A stretch of 64,000 nt of DNA from positions 938,921-1,002,920 of the forward strand of contig NC_020172.2 of assembly GCF_000224145.3 (NCBI RefSeq), in the 5' to 3' direction. Made by a program: the position numbers and the translations under genes. How positions within the stretch are numbered: the first letter of the stretch is position 1; each line of letters opens with the position of its first letter. The stretch is from Ciona intestinalis (Eukaryota; Chordata; Ascidiacea; Phlebobranchia; Cionidae). Positions 48,103-61,800 of this stretch are shown here, in pieces. Below the pieces are notes generated by a model. It searched no databases and was not told the DNA's origin. It saw nothing but the letters and a program-made list of their open reading frames with translations.

Positions 48103-49616
48103 TAAATGTGTAACACAGTTTTATCTGCATGATATGCGCATTGACCAACAGCCATCCACAGTTAACTAGGTCTTGTTAAACCAGTTACCTTAATTTTGTT
48201 ATAAAGGGTGAGATTAGGCTACTTGTGTTTTGCTGCCACTCAAGAATTTAATTCGCCATGCTGATATAAATCTAACAGCGATCGGTGCGTTTTATGGGAG
48301 CTGTGTAAAGGCGAAGCGTGAGCGGTTGTGAGAATACCTGGGGCTCGATTTCAAGAATCGCGGCCAAGGTTGGGGAATATAGTATGTAGTCGCCTTGTGT
48401 AGTTACTTCATGCTAGAGGAATGACAGAAAGGGAAAGAAGTGAGACACTGGTCTAAACTAACGGGCACCTGTAGTGACGTAATTGGTGACGCAGTCGATG
48501 ACATCATTGCCTGCCTGTGCTCAATATCACGCTGAATAATTGCAAATTCTCTGCTCGAATGGTTTCTCTAAAAGTCCAATACCAGCTTGATAACAGAACA
48601 TAGCAATACCATAATTGCGTATTTCCCATATATATGTTGGTATTACGTTTGTGATTATAAATCCTACACAGTACTTGTATATGTTCTGTTTGTAAAGAAA
48701 GGTGAAAGTACTTACTTGCTTAGTTTGCTTGGGTAGTGGGGCGGTAACAGTGTTACTGACTTGTTGGACCAACTGGTCTTTCTCCGCCTTGAAATTATGA
48801 TTCTCGTCGGCATTGTTGCTATAATGTAATTCAAACGTTACTGACTTATGGGAAATGAATTTATAATTCAGTTACGGTCGTTAGTAGTGACTGGAGTTAG
48901 GAAATTAAAATTAGTGGTTAATTAAAAACTGTTTCAGAAACGAGAACTTACTCGTTGTTATATGACGACATGTCGATGGTTTCCAATGGAAACGGTGACG
49001 TGGTCCGTGACGGTGAAGGACTGAAAATGTAACAATATGCAAATGATTTGAAAATGCGAATGACATTGGTGGTTGGGCTGTGTCTTCATGCTTACCAAGG
49101 GGGTGACACTCCAGGAGATGGGGTTCGATTATACGGTTGCAACAATGACGTAACAATAGGCGTTGGTGACGTAGGAGTGACGTTGACGTTCAATGATGCA
49201 GTGGAGACTGGTGAGGGTGACCTGACAGGCGTGACGAGCCGCGTTTCTTGTGATGACGTCACGCGATCGTCACCGATGACGTAGATGCGCGGTTTCTGCT
49301 TCGGTACTATGCTTAACTTTGAGATTTGAGTCTGTGGTTTATGGGTTGCTTGTGGTGCGACGACTTTGGGTGGTGGGCAGTGAACTGGTGGTCTATTCAA
49401 GCAATGAATCGAATGTGAATTATCACACTGAGATGGAACGTAAAACATGCATGTGATGGGAACGGGGTTATGCGACACAGTAGGACAAAATGCAATGAAA
49501 AAGTCGATATCAATATGTTATAACAACAGAGGCAGTGACATAGACCTCTGCTTACACAAGCTAACCACATTGTATACTTGGTGTCGTTCGAACGACATTA
49601 GACGAAAACATCTTTT

Positions 49617-50010
49617 ATATACAGTGCTGTGAGGTAAGATGGGATACCGTTATCACCTAATTCCTATTTATTCTAATTGTGTTTTTTTTTACAATAAATA
49701 AACCTTTATGGAGTGGTTAGAATGCAGTTATTTAATTCTCTATTTTTTGTTTTCCACAGAATGAGTCAATAAAACAGAATGAAAACATTTCCCAACTTAC
49801 CTCACCCTACTATATAGTAGGGTGGGAAAAGATGGGACACCATTTCGTTTAGTTTTCTCTTTTCATTTGGTAGTAAACAAAGAACTTCCAATGAATTATA
49901 AAACCGTATTTTCACGACTCCCACATACCGTTGTTTATTGTTTAAAACACGATCAGGGTATTTGGATATTATGTGTTAAAAATGTCCCATCTTCCCCCAC
50001 CCTACTATAC
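49617..50010. mobile_element. Two abutting MITE copies, second haplotype
   Basis: 49617-49813 and 49812-50010 share the junction ctactatatagtagggtggg. The second copy has an intact right end, unlike its partner near 41604. Confidence 0.85.
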
Positions 50011-50943
50011 TTATACAAATTGCGACTTATCCGCATAAAACTTACTGCGCTGGAAGAACCTGGGTCGGTCTTGGCTGCAGAAACGATTGCGGTGACGCTG
50101 GTGATTTGGTAGCAATCGAATGGTATGCACCACCTGAATATAATCAAATAGTTTGATTCACCATACAGTACAAAATAACACACACGACTTAGGAGCTGTC
50201 TGAAATATACTTTGTTTAGTTTTCATCGTTTAAATGTGTATGAAACTGGTATAAGTAACATATTTTGTCTAAGCTTAAACGCGCATTCTCTGTTCTGTTG
50301 CTACTGTTCTGTATTGTTCCATGCCACCCAGACTGAAATTTGCGGCTGTCTCGCTACCGGATTAAATATGCCGTAAGCAATATAAGCCCTGCCGAGTTTA
50401 GGTACAGTAGTGTTTATATGATTAAATGAACGCACAGATGACCGCCAATGCAAATGAATTTCGAATAGTCGGAAATGCGTACTCGTGGTATTAACACTTG
50501 TTCTACATTTATATATATACCAGGCACAAAACCCGATTCTGATCTATAAAAGTCACCTTACAGGTACTGTACTTAATTTTGCATAAACAAATTACCTCTC
50601 TTTTCTCTGCGCTCAACGAACCGAATTGTATTAGCTGCTTTTACTCGTAAGTACAACTCACAAGAGCTCTTCGCTTGCCTTTCTTCTAACTCGAGTATAA
50701 TTGACTTTTTTATTTTTGTGATTTCGAGAGCATAGTTTATATGTCAACAGCCGTAAATGGTTCGACTTGAAGTTTGGCCGCTAAACTATGGAACAACAAA
50801 ACAGTCGCAGACTCCGCTGGCCTTCGACGTTCGCCCATAAAAGGCGCGCGGAATGAGCGTCTGGTGACGTCACTAATTGTCGGAACGTCACGGGTCACGA
50901 GGTTGTTGCGCTTGAGTGCGCATTAGGATCGCAAGCAGCGACG

Positions 50944-50993
50944 NNNNNNNNNNNNNNNNNNNNNNNNNNNNNNNNNNNNNNNNNNNNNNNNNN
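50944..50993. other. Assembly gap (50 N)
   Basis: End of the second-haplotype block. The sequence after it does not match the first copy. Confidence 0.99.
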
Positions 50994-51188
50994 AAAAGGG
51001 AACATAATCGTCTTCTGCAACCAAACTCGACAGCGCGTATGATTGATTAGAAGATTGGTGTAAATCAAAGTGGGTGGTTTAAACCGTGACCAATTCTCTA
51101 TCTCAAACGTCATTATTTACATTTCACTTTAAAACTCAGCTCAATCGCTTAATTTTTTAATTGTTTCATTTTTTGTATTGATTTAAAT

Positions 51189-51384
51189 ATATAGTAGGGT
51201 GGGAAGAGATGGGACACCTTTAGCACATAATATCGAAATATCCCGATCGTTTTAAAGCATTTAATAACGGTCTATGGGAGTCATGAGGATCCGTTTTTGT
51301 AATTCTTTTAATGTTTTATGTTTACTATCGCCTAAGGCAATAAAATTGACTAAAAAGGTGCCACATCTTCCCCTACCCTACTAT
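51189..51384. mobile_element. MITE copy
   Basis: Full-length, ends tatagtagggtgggaagaga and cttcccctaccctacta. Confidence 0.85.
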
Positions 51385-51582
51385 TAGTTGTAAATTAGTG
51401 AGTTTAGCTTGCTTACCTACTAAATTAAAAATCTTATTTTATGGAACGATACCGCCACCGGTAGATGACGCAGCAGAGCTTCGTTGAAGTCCATTCCCAA
51501 ACTATGGCCAAATCAAATTAATAAGAAAATTCAGACAGATTGTACAGTAATTGACTAGCGATTAAGGTTATAGATCTATACA

Positions 51583-51778
51583 TATAGTAGGATGGGGGAA
51601 GATGGGACACCTTTAACACGTGATATCCAAATGTCCTGAACAGGTTTTAAGCATTTTACAACGGCCTATAGGAGTCCTGGAAATACGGTTTTATATTTCT
51701 TTAAATGTTCTTTGTTTAACATCAAATGTGACGAGAAAGGAGAATGAAAAGGTGTTCCATTTTCCCCACCCTACTATA
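51583..51778. mobile_element. MITE copy
   Basis: Full-length, ends tatagtaggatgggggaaga and tttccccaccctactata. Confidence 0.85.
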
Positions 51779-52850
51779 CAAGTATTAATGCATCTTGAAT
51801 TTTTCTACGTTTATTATATGTTTGTTTTACAAGTTATTAAACTAACACCAGCTAAAATGAATGTAAAGATTTCATGCCATTATTAATCAAATTATATGGT
51901 ACAACCATATTAGTAATTAAATTATAAAACGTGCTATGCGTAGAATTTTGCATAAGTTTCGTTGTTCTTTATTAGGGGCAAATATGGAAAAGGGAGAATA
52001 AACTTGTGCACTCTTGGTCAAGATGCGAAAATTCTATGGAATATTGGTAACTTCCTCGTTATCTACGTGTGTAAATAACTTTGCTACAATCAGATGTCTG
52101 AAATAGGTTCCCTGTACCGTGGGTGCTTGCCCGTCGTGTGTCTCGGGTTTTATATGTTAACAGGTGTATGTATCGATTAAAGGAACAAGAACCAAACTGA
52201 AAACGCCTTTGGCTCAACAACAAAACATCTTATTTTCCTTGTTGCTATCGCAGACCTTCTGTATGGTTGGGTGCGCCGTTTGGTGGTGCTTTCCGAGAGC
52301 TAAATATAGCACCAAGCACGTGACACGCGTCAGCCAATAGCGATCGAGAAAATTGTGACGGGGAATGCCCACGGTGAGGCACCGCCATAGCTAGTACCGC
52401 AATTTTGTCGACGAGGTACTGTACCGATGAAACAGGCCCCTGGTTTCGCGTTTAATATCGCAATCTTTAGTACATCTAGTCTTTCGATGCACAATAAAAT
52501 TACAATGTTTAAGAATCGGATACACTTTTGTTTTTGCTGGTTTGGACTTACGGCATGTAATTGTTAACTAGTTTAGCGACGTTGGAAACGATGTTTTGTT
52601 TTTTTGTCTGAAGGACAGACTAGACTTGCGCAGTAGCCGTATATTCGACTTAGCTGTTGTGCGCCAGTTTTGAATTACAGTCAATCAGTATTATAAAAAA
52701 TATATATATATATAATATAATATGTTTTATTACTTTTTTTATGTATGAATAAATTAAGTTTAAATTTTCAAAAATTAAAAACTGTACAAACGTGAAGCAT
52801 TTCTCTGTTTTTCAGTTGAATTATTGAATAACTATTTTCCAGCTTTATTA

Positions 52851-55800
52851 ATGAGTGACCAATCTTTAGTATTACATCAGAGCACAAGGGAAAATATGTT
52901 TCCTGAGGAGGTAAATTCATTACATTCTTAATTATGCGTTTCAGCATGGCTTAGAAATCTATACTTGTTTAAACTTTTTGTATTTTTTTAAAATTAATTT
53001 TTTTGTTAAGTGCAAATACCATACACTATGCATATTGCACAAATAAAGTATTTAGGATAGTTTCTTTCATTACAAATTTTTATTCTTGTATTTTTACTCT
53101 TGAAATTAATGTACATATCAAGTTCCTTAATCATTAATTTATTTAAACAATACCCAACAACAATATTTATACAACGCCCCACTAAGAGTGTTTAGTTTGG
53201 TATTACGCCAGTGTGAATGTCACATTTTAAACAAATAGGAATTACAATCAATTTTATACTTCCTGTTTAAAATGTTTGTTCTTATTGGTTTTTATACATT
53301 GTGTTTAAAATTACAGCAGTTAGCATCAAATAGTATGGATGTCTAAAGTTTTCCAACAGAATTTTTAGGTCCATTTATCAATATATCTACTTCATTCAGT
53401 TGTGAAATTAAAATAATAGTTGTTTTTGACAAAAAAATTGAACAATTTTTTTGATCACAACAGTTTACAAACTTTTTAACTTTATGTTCAACGTTTACTT
53501 TTAAAACTAAAGACTTCTTAAAATGTTATTTGTATAAAATGTCCTGCACTTTATTACAGAATGGAGAACCCTATCTTGAAATCATAGAAAACCCGAAATC
53601 GCGAGGTTTTCGCTTTAGATACACATGTGAAGGTCCGTCACACGGTGGCATTCCTGGAGGGAGCAGCGATAAAAACAAAAAGACATTTCCAGCAGTAAAA
53701 GTAAGTTTAGATAAAGGTTTTAAATGAATTTAGTAAAGGCCTAAACTTGGGCACGTTTTTGAATGGTAACGGTTAATGAGTAAAAAAAGGCCTATTTTAT
53801 AAAAATAGACAGCTGGGCTGTGTATAGTATTGCACTTTGTTTTAGTTAAATAGTATTTATCAAGTTCCTGTTTCACACACATATTGTAAGCCAAAGCAAA
53901 ATTATAGTTTTTATAATACATTTCAAATGCTGAATTTATTCTAAATCTGAATTCCAAGGTAGGAAACACATATCTTTCACAGTTTCATGATTTGCCACTC
54001 TTCCACTCCCTGTTAACAAAATGTTTACGAAACCGACCATTTCCAAATTTAACCATGGCGATAGCGTAATAAAACTTGAGTGTCATGTGACACCCAAGGC
54101 AATTCACAGAATAAGTTGAACAGAAACTTTATACTGTCTTTATAAATTTACAGTATATACAATTGAATTTGTTGTCATATTTTATTTCTAACTTTTTATA
54201 TTTCTCATGACATAGTGAACTATTTAAACGAATTTTTCTTGTTTGTTACACAATTTAGTGCAATTTTACAAGTGTATTATGCAATTATGCATATGCAGTA
54301 TCATGCACTTTTTTCATTGCAGTACTGCAAAACGCAGACTTTTTTTCATATAATTTGATCATCATATGTATATTTGTTTATAAATAAACCATTTATTTAA
54401 TTATACCGCAATTGATGGCAAATGATCCAAATAAGTAATGCCTCAATGGTCAAAATTTTCCATAATTGGCATTTGGCATTATATATTAACTTTGTTCTAT
54501 GCTTTCGGGATTTCCCACTTAAAACATGACTAGGCCTATGTTTTTCAATCGCTATAGGCCCACTGTCTCTATATTTAAGGTTTTTAATTAAAATAGGTTT
54601 ATGTTACGAAATTAAATAGTTACATAACATGGAACATCAGTTGTCAAAACAGTGATTTTGAAATGTCATGTTTTAACACACATCATTAATTAATGCATGT
54701 CCTGACATTTCTACCATTAAGATGGCTTACTTAAAACCACTCGTCTGTCAGACAAGATTTTATATAAAGTTATAAAAAAAATCCTAAATCTGAAATGTTC
54801 CATATAGAAAAAGGCTTCCTATAGACCCTTGGGCTTGCCATTGTTTATTTTAGGCTTGCCATTATTTACTCCATTGATTTTAGGTTTCAATATTACGTCA
54901 TACAACGAAACTTCAAGGAAGTTGTGCAACTTTTTGCGCTCATAAACAAAGCTTTTAATGGTGTAGTTATACAGCCCCAATGTCCAAAATTATATGTTTT
55001 TTAAAAAAGTTTTTAAATATTGGACGAAATTAGGAGTGACCTTTTACTATTAAAATGCAGTTACACTTATAATTGTTAACGTAGAAAACCTCAGAAATTA
55101 ATGCTGCAAACACAATATACTTTGGCTCTTTTTGTGTTTAGACCTGTCACAGCAAGAAAAAAGCTTTTTGGGCATAAAACTGGGGTGCCTAACATAATTG
55201 TGTCACCCTGTTTCAAAATGTAGGTCATGTTTCCCAGACAACGCTTACATTATGCTTATGTTTTGGAATTTCCAGATCTGCAACTACCAAGGTTACGCAC
55301 GAATTGTTGTGCAGTTGGTAACGAATGAAGAAAATCCCCGCCTGCACCCGCATTCGCTCGTGGGGAAACAATGCCAGAATGGTATTTGTACTGTGCAGTG
55401 TGGGCCAAAGGACATGACTGCCACGTATGTACACTGGCCTACCTAAATATTTTAATGTTTCATTTTTGTTTTCAGCCTTTGTGTTATAAAAGGCCTACAA
55501 AATGTAATCATTTTCTTCCATTCTAAAAAGGAAATGTATAAAGGAAATAATTTTTTGTCTGTTTTTTATTTTTAAATAGTTAATATCCTCTAGAACTAAA
55601 CTGTTTTTGGCGCAAAAAAAAACTTTTCAAAATTTGTTATTAACACAAATGATAAGGCGCACGTATAACGTCATTGGAAACCTTTTTATGTTTATTGTTT
55701 ACGTATAATGGAAAACTTCCTGTACACAATTACCCTGGAAATTTCCTTGTCTAGAAGCCTATATGCCAATACTGTCTACAACGAGTTTAGCTTATCTATG

Positions 55801-58800
55801 CCATAGATTAATTAAGATACACAATACCTTTGATTAAATTCAGTAGTTTATGCTTGATTTCATTTGTAAGGGTGCTTACTTTTGTTCAGTATGTTTTTAA
55901 TATCTAGAAACTGCACTATTAGCAAAAATCACTATGATTGCCAGTTTTATGCTAAACTAGTTCAGTAGAAATATATTATATATATATATTGTTGAGGTCT
56001 TCTGGTAAAGCATGTTAACATAGTTTTTAAGTTTATAGTTTGCCCAAGTTTAACAAAATTAATATGTAATTTTCACAAATATATATGCCGAACATATGAA
56101 TAAAACTGTTCTTTACAGTTTATTCGCTCCTCCATTTGTAACAAAATAACTTAGAAAAAGTCCTGCAAACCTAGCTAGAACTGCTACTAACAACTAACTT
56201 AAGTTTATTTTGTACAATTAATTGTATTTTATTTCACCTGGCCCCCAAACACATGGCCAGATGCCTAAACAGATTAGTGTTTACAGTACTTCGTATTCAA
56301 AAAAAGTGTAGAGCACTGTATTAAAAATTATAACATTTTACCTTATGACAAAATAATGGCAGCAAAAATAGTTTTCATTATTATTGGTGATGCCAAAATT
56401 GCCTAGCAACACCACAAAGGTTTTTAGGACTGCAATACAAGTTGTGTTTACTTCCAGTTTCCCCAATCTTGGCATACAGCATGTGACGAAGAAGAATGTT
56501 GCGACCATCTTGGAGGAAAGGTACATAGCAGCAGAGATGCAGCTTAGCTCAATCAATGATGGATTTCCACAGGAGGTTCAAAGAAACATTAAAGGTAGTT
56601 TGGAAACGCACCCAGGGCTGTGATAAACTTGTTGGTGTGAATGTGGTTGCCCCACTATGCAACGATAAAGCAATTAGATTAAGTTCAGGTTCAAAATGAC
56701 AATAAATTTAAGATTGTTTTCATTAAAATTTTGATTTAATTTGGTAAAATTTTTCCAAATTATTCAGTTTTCTTCCAAAATTTCATTATTATACAGTTTT
56801 AACGCAAAAGCTAACACAAGTTTTGGGCTTAACAAAATACATACTTTTTGCATTTTTTACAAATTTTATTCCCATTTTTTAACAGATGAAGACCGAAAGC
56901 GGATCGCAGCAAAAGCTCAGAGTGAAGCGAAGTCAATTGATCTTTCTGTTGTGCGTCTCATGTTCATTGCTTACCTACCTGACAGCAATGGGGCTTTCAC
57001 AATCATGCTTAAACCTGTCATTTCAGATGCTATTTTTGACAGCAGTAAGTACTGTGTGTGAGTTGCGGTAATGGCTTAAAACTGGCCTTAATCCCGTACA
57101 CTCGACAAGGGCCTTACCCACATGGAATAAAAGTTAGTGTGGGTGTTGGGTCAGGTTTTTTTATAATGAGTTGAAAATTCTACCAAGTGGAAATAAACAA
57201 TACAGTCACTGGCATGTGGTTTTCCAACTTATAGCTTAGAATATTAATGTTTACGATTGGCAAATCAGAAACGCCAGGTATAAATGTAAACGGGTAAAAG
57301 TTGGCTGAATTAGGATTTAGGAGGATTAGCTAACTGCTTAAAGTGGCTGTAGATTTTAGGCTTTTATTTTCGAATTTATTTATTTCTAACCCATTTATAT
57401 AATAATACATATATAAAGGGCATGACCTTATGCTTATTAAACAATAAATTTAACCAATAACTTTGTCTAAAAATATATGTTCATATGTCCTAACTGTCTA
57501 TTCCATACACCATGCTCTATATTCTGTATATAGGTGTCCTTTTCTACTTTGAATTTTTTAACAGTTTCCTAATAGCCACCCTTTAACCATAGACAATTAT
57601 ATTCTACAGAGGCTCCAAACGCAGCCACACTAAAGATTTGTCGCATGGATTGCAACGCAGGGAGCGCTAGTGGGGGGGATGAGGTTTACTTGCTGTGCGA
57701 CAAAGTACAAAAAGGTGGGAAATAATCAAAACTATTTTTGCTTTCGTGACTCATTTTTTTAGGCGTTTGGATTCTAGACTTGGACTGTGTTTTTGACATT
57801 ATTGTCTTACATTGCCCGTGTAATGGTTCGGATTTATTTCGGGCAAAAATGTTATTTTTTTTTAAACTTAACTAACAACTTTGTTTTAGCCATTTTTGTC
57901 TTGTGCCAAATTATCAATTAATTTTATTATTTAGGGATTTTAGTATGTATATATATATATGTCACATAATGGATACTAAAATGCCATTCTAGTTAAAATA
58001 GTAATAGAATACTAGAATCGGATGCTTTTGCAATATCGTTTCTAATCAAAGCTTTTAATTTAAAATAAAACACTTTTATGCCTGCAAAAATTATTGCTTT
58101 GGTCATTTCATGCTCTTTTATCAATTTAGGTTTTAAGCTTAAAGAGCCAAACTTTGCTTATTACAATACTTCATTCAGTATTTGATGTAACTCTTAAATA
58201 AATATTTTTGTTAGCGTGTTACAAACACAAACAGATTTGCCTGTGTTGTATTAAAATACACTACACTGAAAAACAATAAGAGCCACACAGCAATTTATTT
58301 ATAACTTAAGCCAAAAGTTAATGTTTTCTTAACTCTGATATGTAGTATTAATTATGATAGACAAATGTTTTTATTACCCTGGTTTTACTAAGTATGTCCA
58401 AAAATAAAATAGTGCAACGTAAGTAAAGAAAAATTATTGTTTCTGCTAAATAAAGTTTTTATAAAATAAACGTTTCTAAAAATACCATAATTCAGAATTT
58501 TTTACAGTAGCCGTTATTTTAAAGTCTTTATAATGGTAAACTTTCAGGATATTTTATCTCTAATAAAGTAGTACTAAATCTACTTTTTTTAAAGTATTTT
58601 ATTTCTATAAAGTACAAATTATATTTAGTTTGTAAAATATCAGTTTCTCATGGTAAATATACATTTAAGCTTGTTTTCTATTTTTAGAACATTTATATAT
58701 ATAATAGGGTGGGGGAAGATGGGACACCTTTTCGTTTAGTTTTCTCTTTTCATTCGGTAGTAAACAAAGAACATTTAATGAAATATAAAACCGTATCTTC

Positions 58801-61800
58801 ACGACTTCCATAGACCATTGTTAATTGTTTAAAACACGGTCATGCAATTTGGATATTATGTGGTAAAGGTGTCCCATCTTCCCCCACTCTACTGTACTAT
58901 ATATTCACGTTAGCAATCTAAACAATGTAAAATATACAATCTATATTTTTCATGCAGATGACATCCAAGTCGTGTTCAGTGAAGAAGACATGCAAGGCAA
59001 CAACTTATGGGAGGCTTATGGTAGTTTCTCACCAACTGATGTACACAGGCAGTTTGCTATTGTGTTTAGGACACCAGCTTATAAAGATACCGAAATAAAA
59101 ATGCCAGTCAATGTTCAGGTATTTTTCAATAAACATATATTATTAACTTAAAAAATGGCGAAATATAATTAAGTTTTTATGAAAAAAAGGTGGAAATTTG
59201 AAAATAAATATCAAAAAGGGCGTCACAAATGTAAAATCCCCAGACAAAATTCCATTTTCATACAGCAGTTGTTTAAACAAAGTTTACATTAATTTTATTT
59301 AAATAAATTGTTAAAAAATTTCCCCAATCGATTTTTATCTCTCGAGCCCTTGGTATTACATAGAAAAATCCCCACTCTTGCTTTCCCAGTGGTTTTGTTA
59401 AGTAATAACATTTTACTGGAAACACAAAATGAAGTTAATGATTAACCATTGTACCAGGTGTTGTCACAGACCTACAGTGTTGCCTGAAATTTTATAATTT
59501 TTTTGAAAACTGAAATATAACGAAGATGTTTTATTTTTAATAGCTTAAAAATTATTTACACATAATTTTTTATGTTTACTGATTTTTCAAAAGCTAAAAC
59601 CGCTACTACTATAGACATAAAACAATTTTTTTAAACAATGCGCAAAAAATAAAATTTGAAAAACATAGCGAAAATAATTTAAGACCATTTTTTATTGCAG
59701 TTGCTCCCAAAAATGTAGTAATCAAATTTTTTTTTATCCAAAATTATCTGGCAAAACTGCTTATAAACTATTATTTGTTTACTGAACCAGGTTCAGCTCC
59801 GTCGCAAATCAGACAATGAAGTTTCGGAGTCAAGACCATTCACATATCTTCCAAACAAGTCTGGTGAGTGTCTTAACAAACCTTGTAATTGGGCATGAGG
59901 TGTATGACTAAAGAAGGCATTCGTATTAAAACACCTGTAGTTCTCCTGGCAAAAGGGGATGAATAACTTTGACTAATTTATTTGTTCATTAATTCCTGTT
60001 TAATAAGGGTAACCTTGTAAAAAAATGTTTTCATAAAAACATTGTGTAGTTTTTATTACTTAGAAGTTGTGGGATTATTACACCTAACCTTCACCAATTG
60101 GACAAATATAACAGACGTTGTTTTTGTACCTTAGGCTATGATGTTATGTTTACAAAGCGCCGTATTATAGTTTAGTACCATAATAATGGTGACTGATACA
60201 GCTTTGGGTATAAATTTAATGAACTGAATAATATTTGAGTAGCTCATCTGGTATAAAAACGTAGTGTATTTCCACGTTTTGTCCGCCATACGGCGAGACT
60301 TCATCAGGGAATGAAACGCAACAGTAACAAGCAAGCGAAAAGCAGGAAAATACTCGACGTTGGTAATACACTACGTCGTAACGTTGGAAATACACTACGT
60401 TTTATACCAGATAAGCAACTAAAATATTATTAATAGTTTAATACTATGCCTGGTAGCAGAAGTAACCAAATATTCATTAAACAAAACATGTTTCCAGATC
60501 TGGAACTGATCGACAGAAAGAGAAGGAAAGTGATGCCAGATTTTCTTGACCACACCGGAAATGGAAGCACTGGAGGTAGCTGTTAAAATACTTATAAACA
60601 CTAAAACACCAACTCGTTTTTCAAATAAAAATCTGTTTTTTTTTATATATTTTTTAAAAACAAATTATGACAACAAAGAAAACAGAATACACTTTTCTCC
60701 TTTAAAAATTGACACTTTTAATTTTTTTTCTTTAAATTTTTAAAAAATATATATTGTTTTTTTTCCCTTAATTTAAACCCCATAATTCCTACCCAGGTTA
60801 TTCATTCAACCCACAAGCTGCTATCCTTCCAAGCTCCTACAACTTCTCCGGCAACACTGGTAGCGGCAACACTGCAGGCAACGGGGCAGGTAAAGTAAAG
60901 GAAGCACGCCGACCCCCACAAAAGCAACAGAACCCACAGAAAGGGCCAGTTGATCCTTCTGTACTCATGAAGCTTAAAAGAATCAAAACAGAGCCGGTAC
61001 GTTGGTATTTCAAAACATTTTTCGTTTTTTTTTTATGTTTTAATCTTGCAGTATTTAAATGAAATATTTTTCTAATTCTAGTATTTCCTATTTTTTTAAA
61101 AATAGTTTTGATAATTTTCCCTTTTTAATTGATAAGTTTTATATACTTTTACCTAAACAAACAGTTTTGTAATTTTGTTATCCTCCAACAGAAAAGTCCA
61201 TCACCCCCAACTACCTATTCAAATTTCCCACCAATTGCCTACATGAGCCCAGCCAAGGTAAGAACAACTCAAACCCCTAGAACTAACTACTCAGCTTACT
61301 GTGACATAAGGCAGTAAGGCACCACTTATTAATTCTATTCTGTATGGGTGAGGACCTGGTATTTAGGCCAGATTGTGCTTATTACCCCACACCACCACTT
61401 GTTTTAATTTGTAACAAAATGTGGAAAGACATTGTTAAAATGAAGTTACACCCTTAGTCATCTAGCGTAAAAGACCTCATTGATAAATGGGCAAATGTAA
61501 CATATTTTCACTCTACTAGTCATCTAACAGTAATGGAAAGGCTATTTAAATGTAAAAAGCGGGTTGTTACAATTACAATTTAAAACATGTCGCCACGCCT
61601 ATTCCAAAAGTTGGGGTCACGCGTCAGCCTAATAATTTTTGGTTTCAAAAAATCATTCCAAAAAAAACTTAAAAATTAATTCTATGTGCCAGAGCTTATA
61701 TCTTCTTTTTTTCCAGTCTGAGCCCTCGCCACCTGCCCCAATGAGCATTGGTGGGTCTCCTGCAGCTCAAGTACCCCAGGTAAGTTGCTTTCTATTTTCA

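Larger units (their letters stand above)
45163..50943 (-). other. PALLD: Second, out-of-order copy of palladin exons (probable alternative haplotype)
   Basis: 45163-46004 matches 43082-43791 and carries the Ig1 exon (45701-45511). 46130-46915 matches 38983-39780, and 48344-50943 matches 39906-42519; these carry linker exons 50685-50596, 50133-50046, 49392-49096, 49020-48952, 48818-48716 and 47015-46890. Exon lengths are equal except for the 88/90-nt optional exon, and coding differences are few (for example VRSHSPVS against VRSPSPVS). Introns differ by small indels and by presence of MITE ends. All blocks are bounded by N runs, and their order does not match a simple tandem duplication. Exon 47015-46890 (EYKVSSFEQRLM...) exists intact only here. 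46916-48343 corresponds to the sequence missing in the gap at 39781-39905. Confidence 0.8.
50994..52850. promoter_or_regulatory. Upstream region of NF-kappaB with two MITE copies
   Basis: MITEs occupy 51189-51384 and 51583-51778. From about 52080 to 52680 the DNA is richer in GC and CpG (gtgacacgcgtcagcc, cgacggggaatgcccacg), as expected for a promoter, perhaps also serving palladin on the other strand. The acceptor at 52841-52842 just before the ATG implies an upstream non-coding exon or trans-splice leader addition, which is common in tunicates. No exon was identified. A small minus frame starting MDFNEALLRHLP near 51485 was considered as a palladin start, but its phase does not fit. Confidence 0.4.

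Noticed and set aside
51420-51500. Possible palladin start exon (MDFNEALLRHLP)
   Set aside because: Donor candidates leave the wrong phase for the Ig1 exon, and the region is separated by a gap from the gene.
52360-52375. kappaB-like site (ggggaatgccc) upstream of NF-kappaB
   Set aside because: One position departs from GGGRNNYYCC, and a single near-match in 1.8 kb is expected by chance.
54000-55200. Long NF-kappaB intron searched for extra exons or RNA genes
   Set aside because: Only AT-rich sequence without phase-compatible exons or tRNA/snRNA features.
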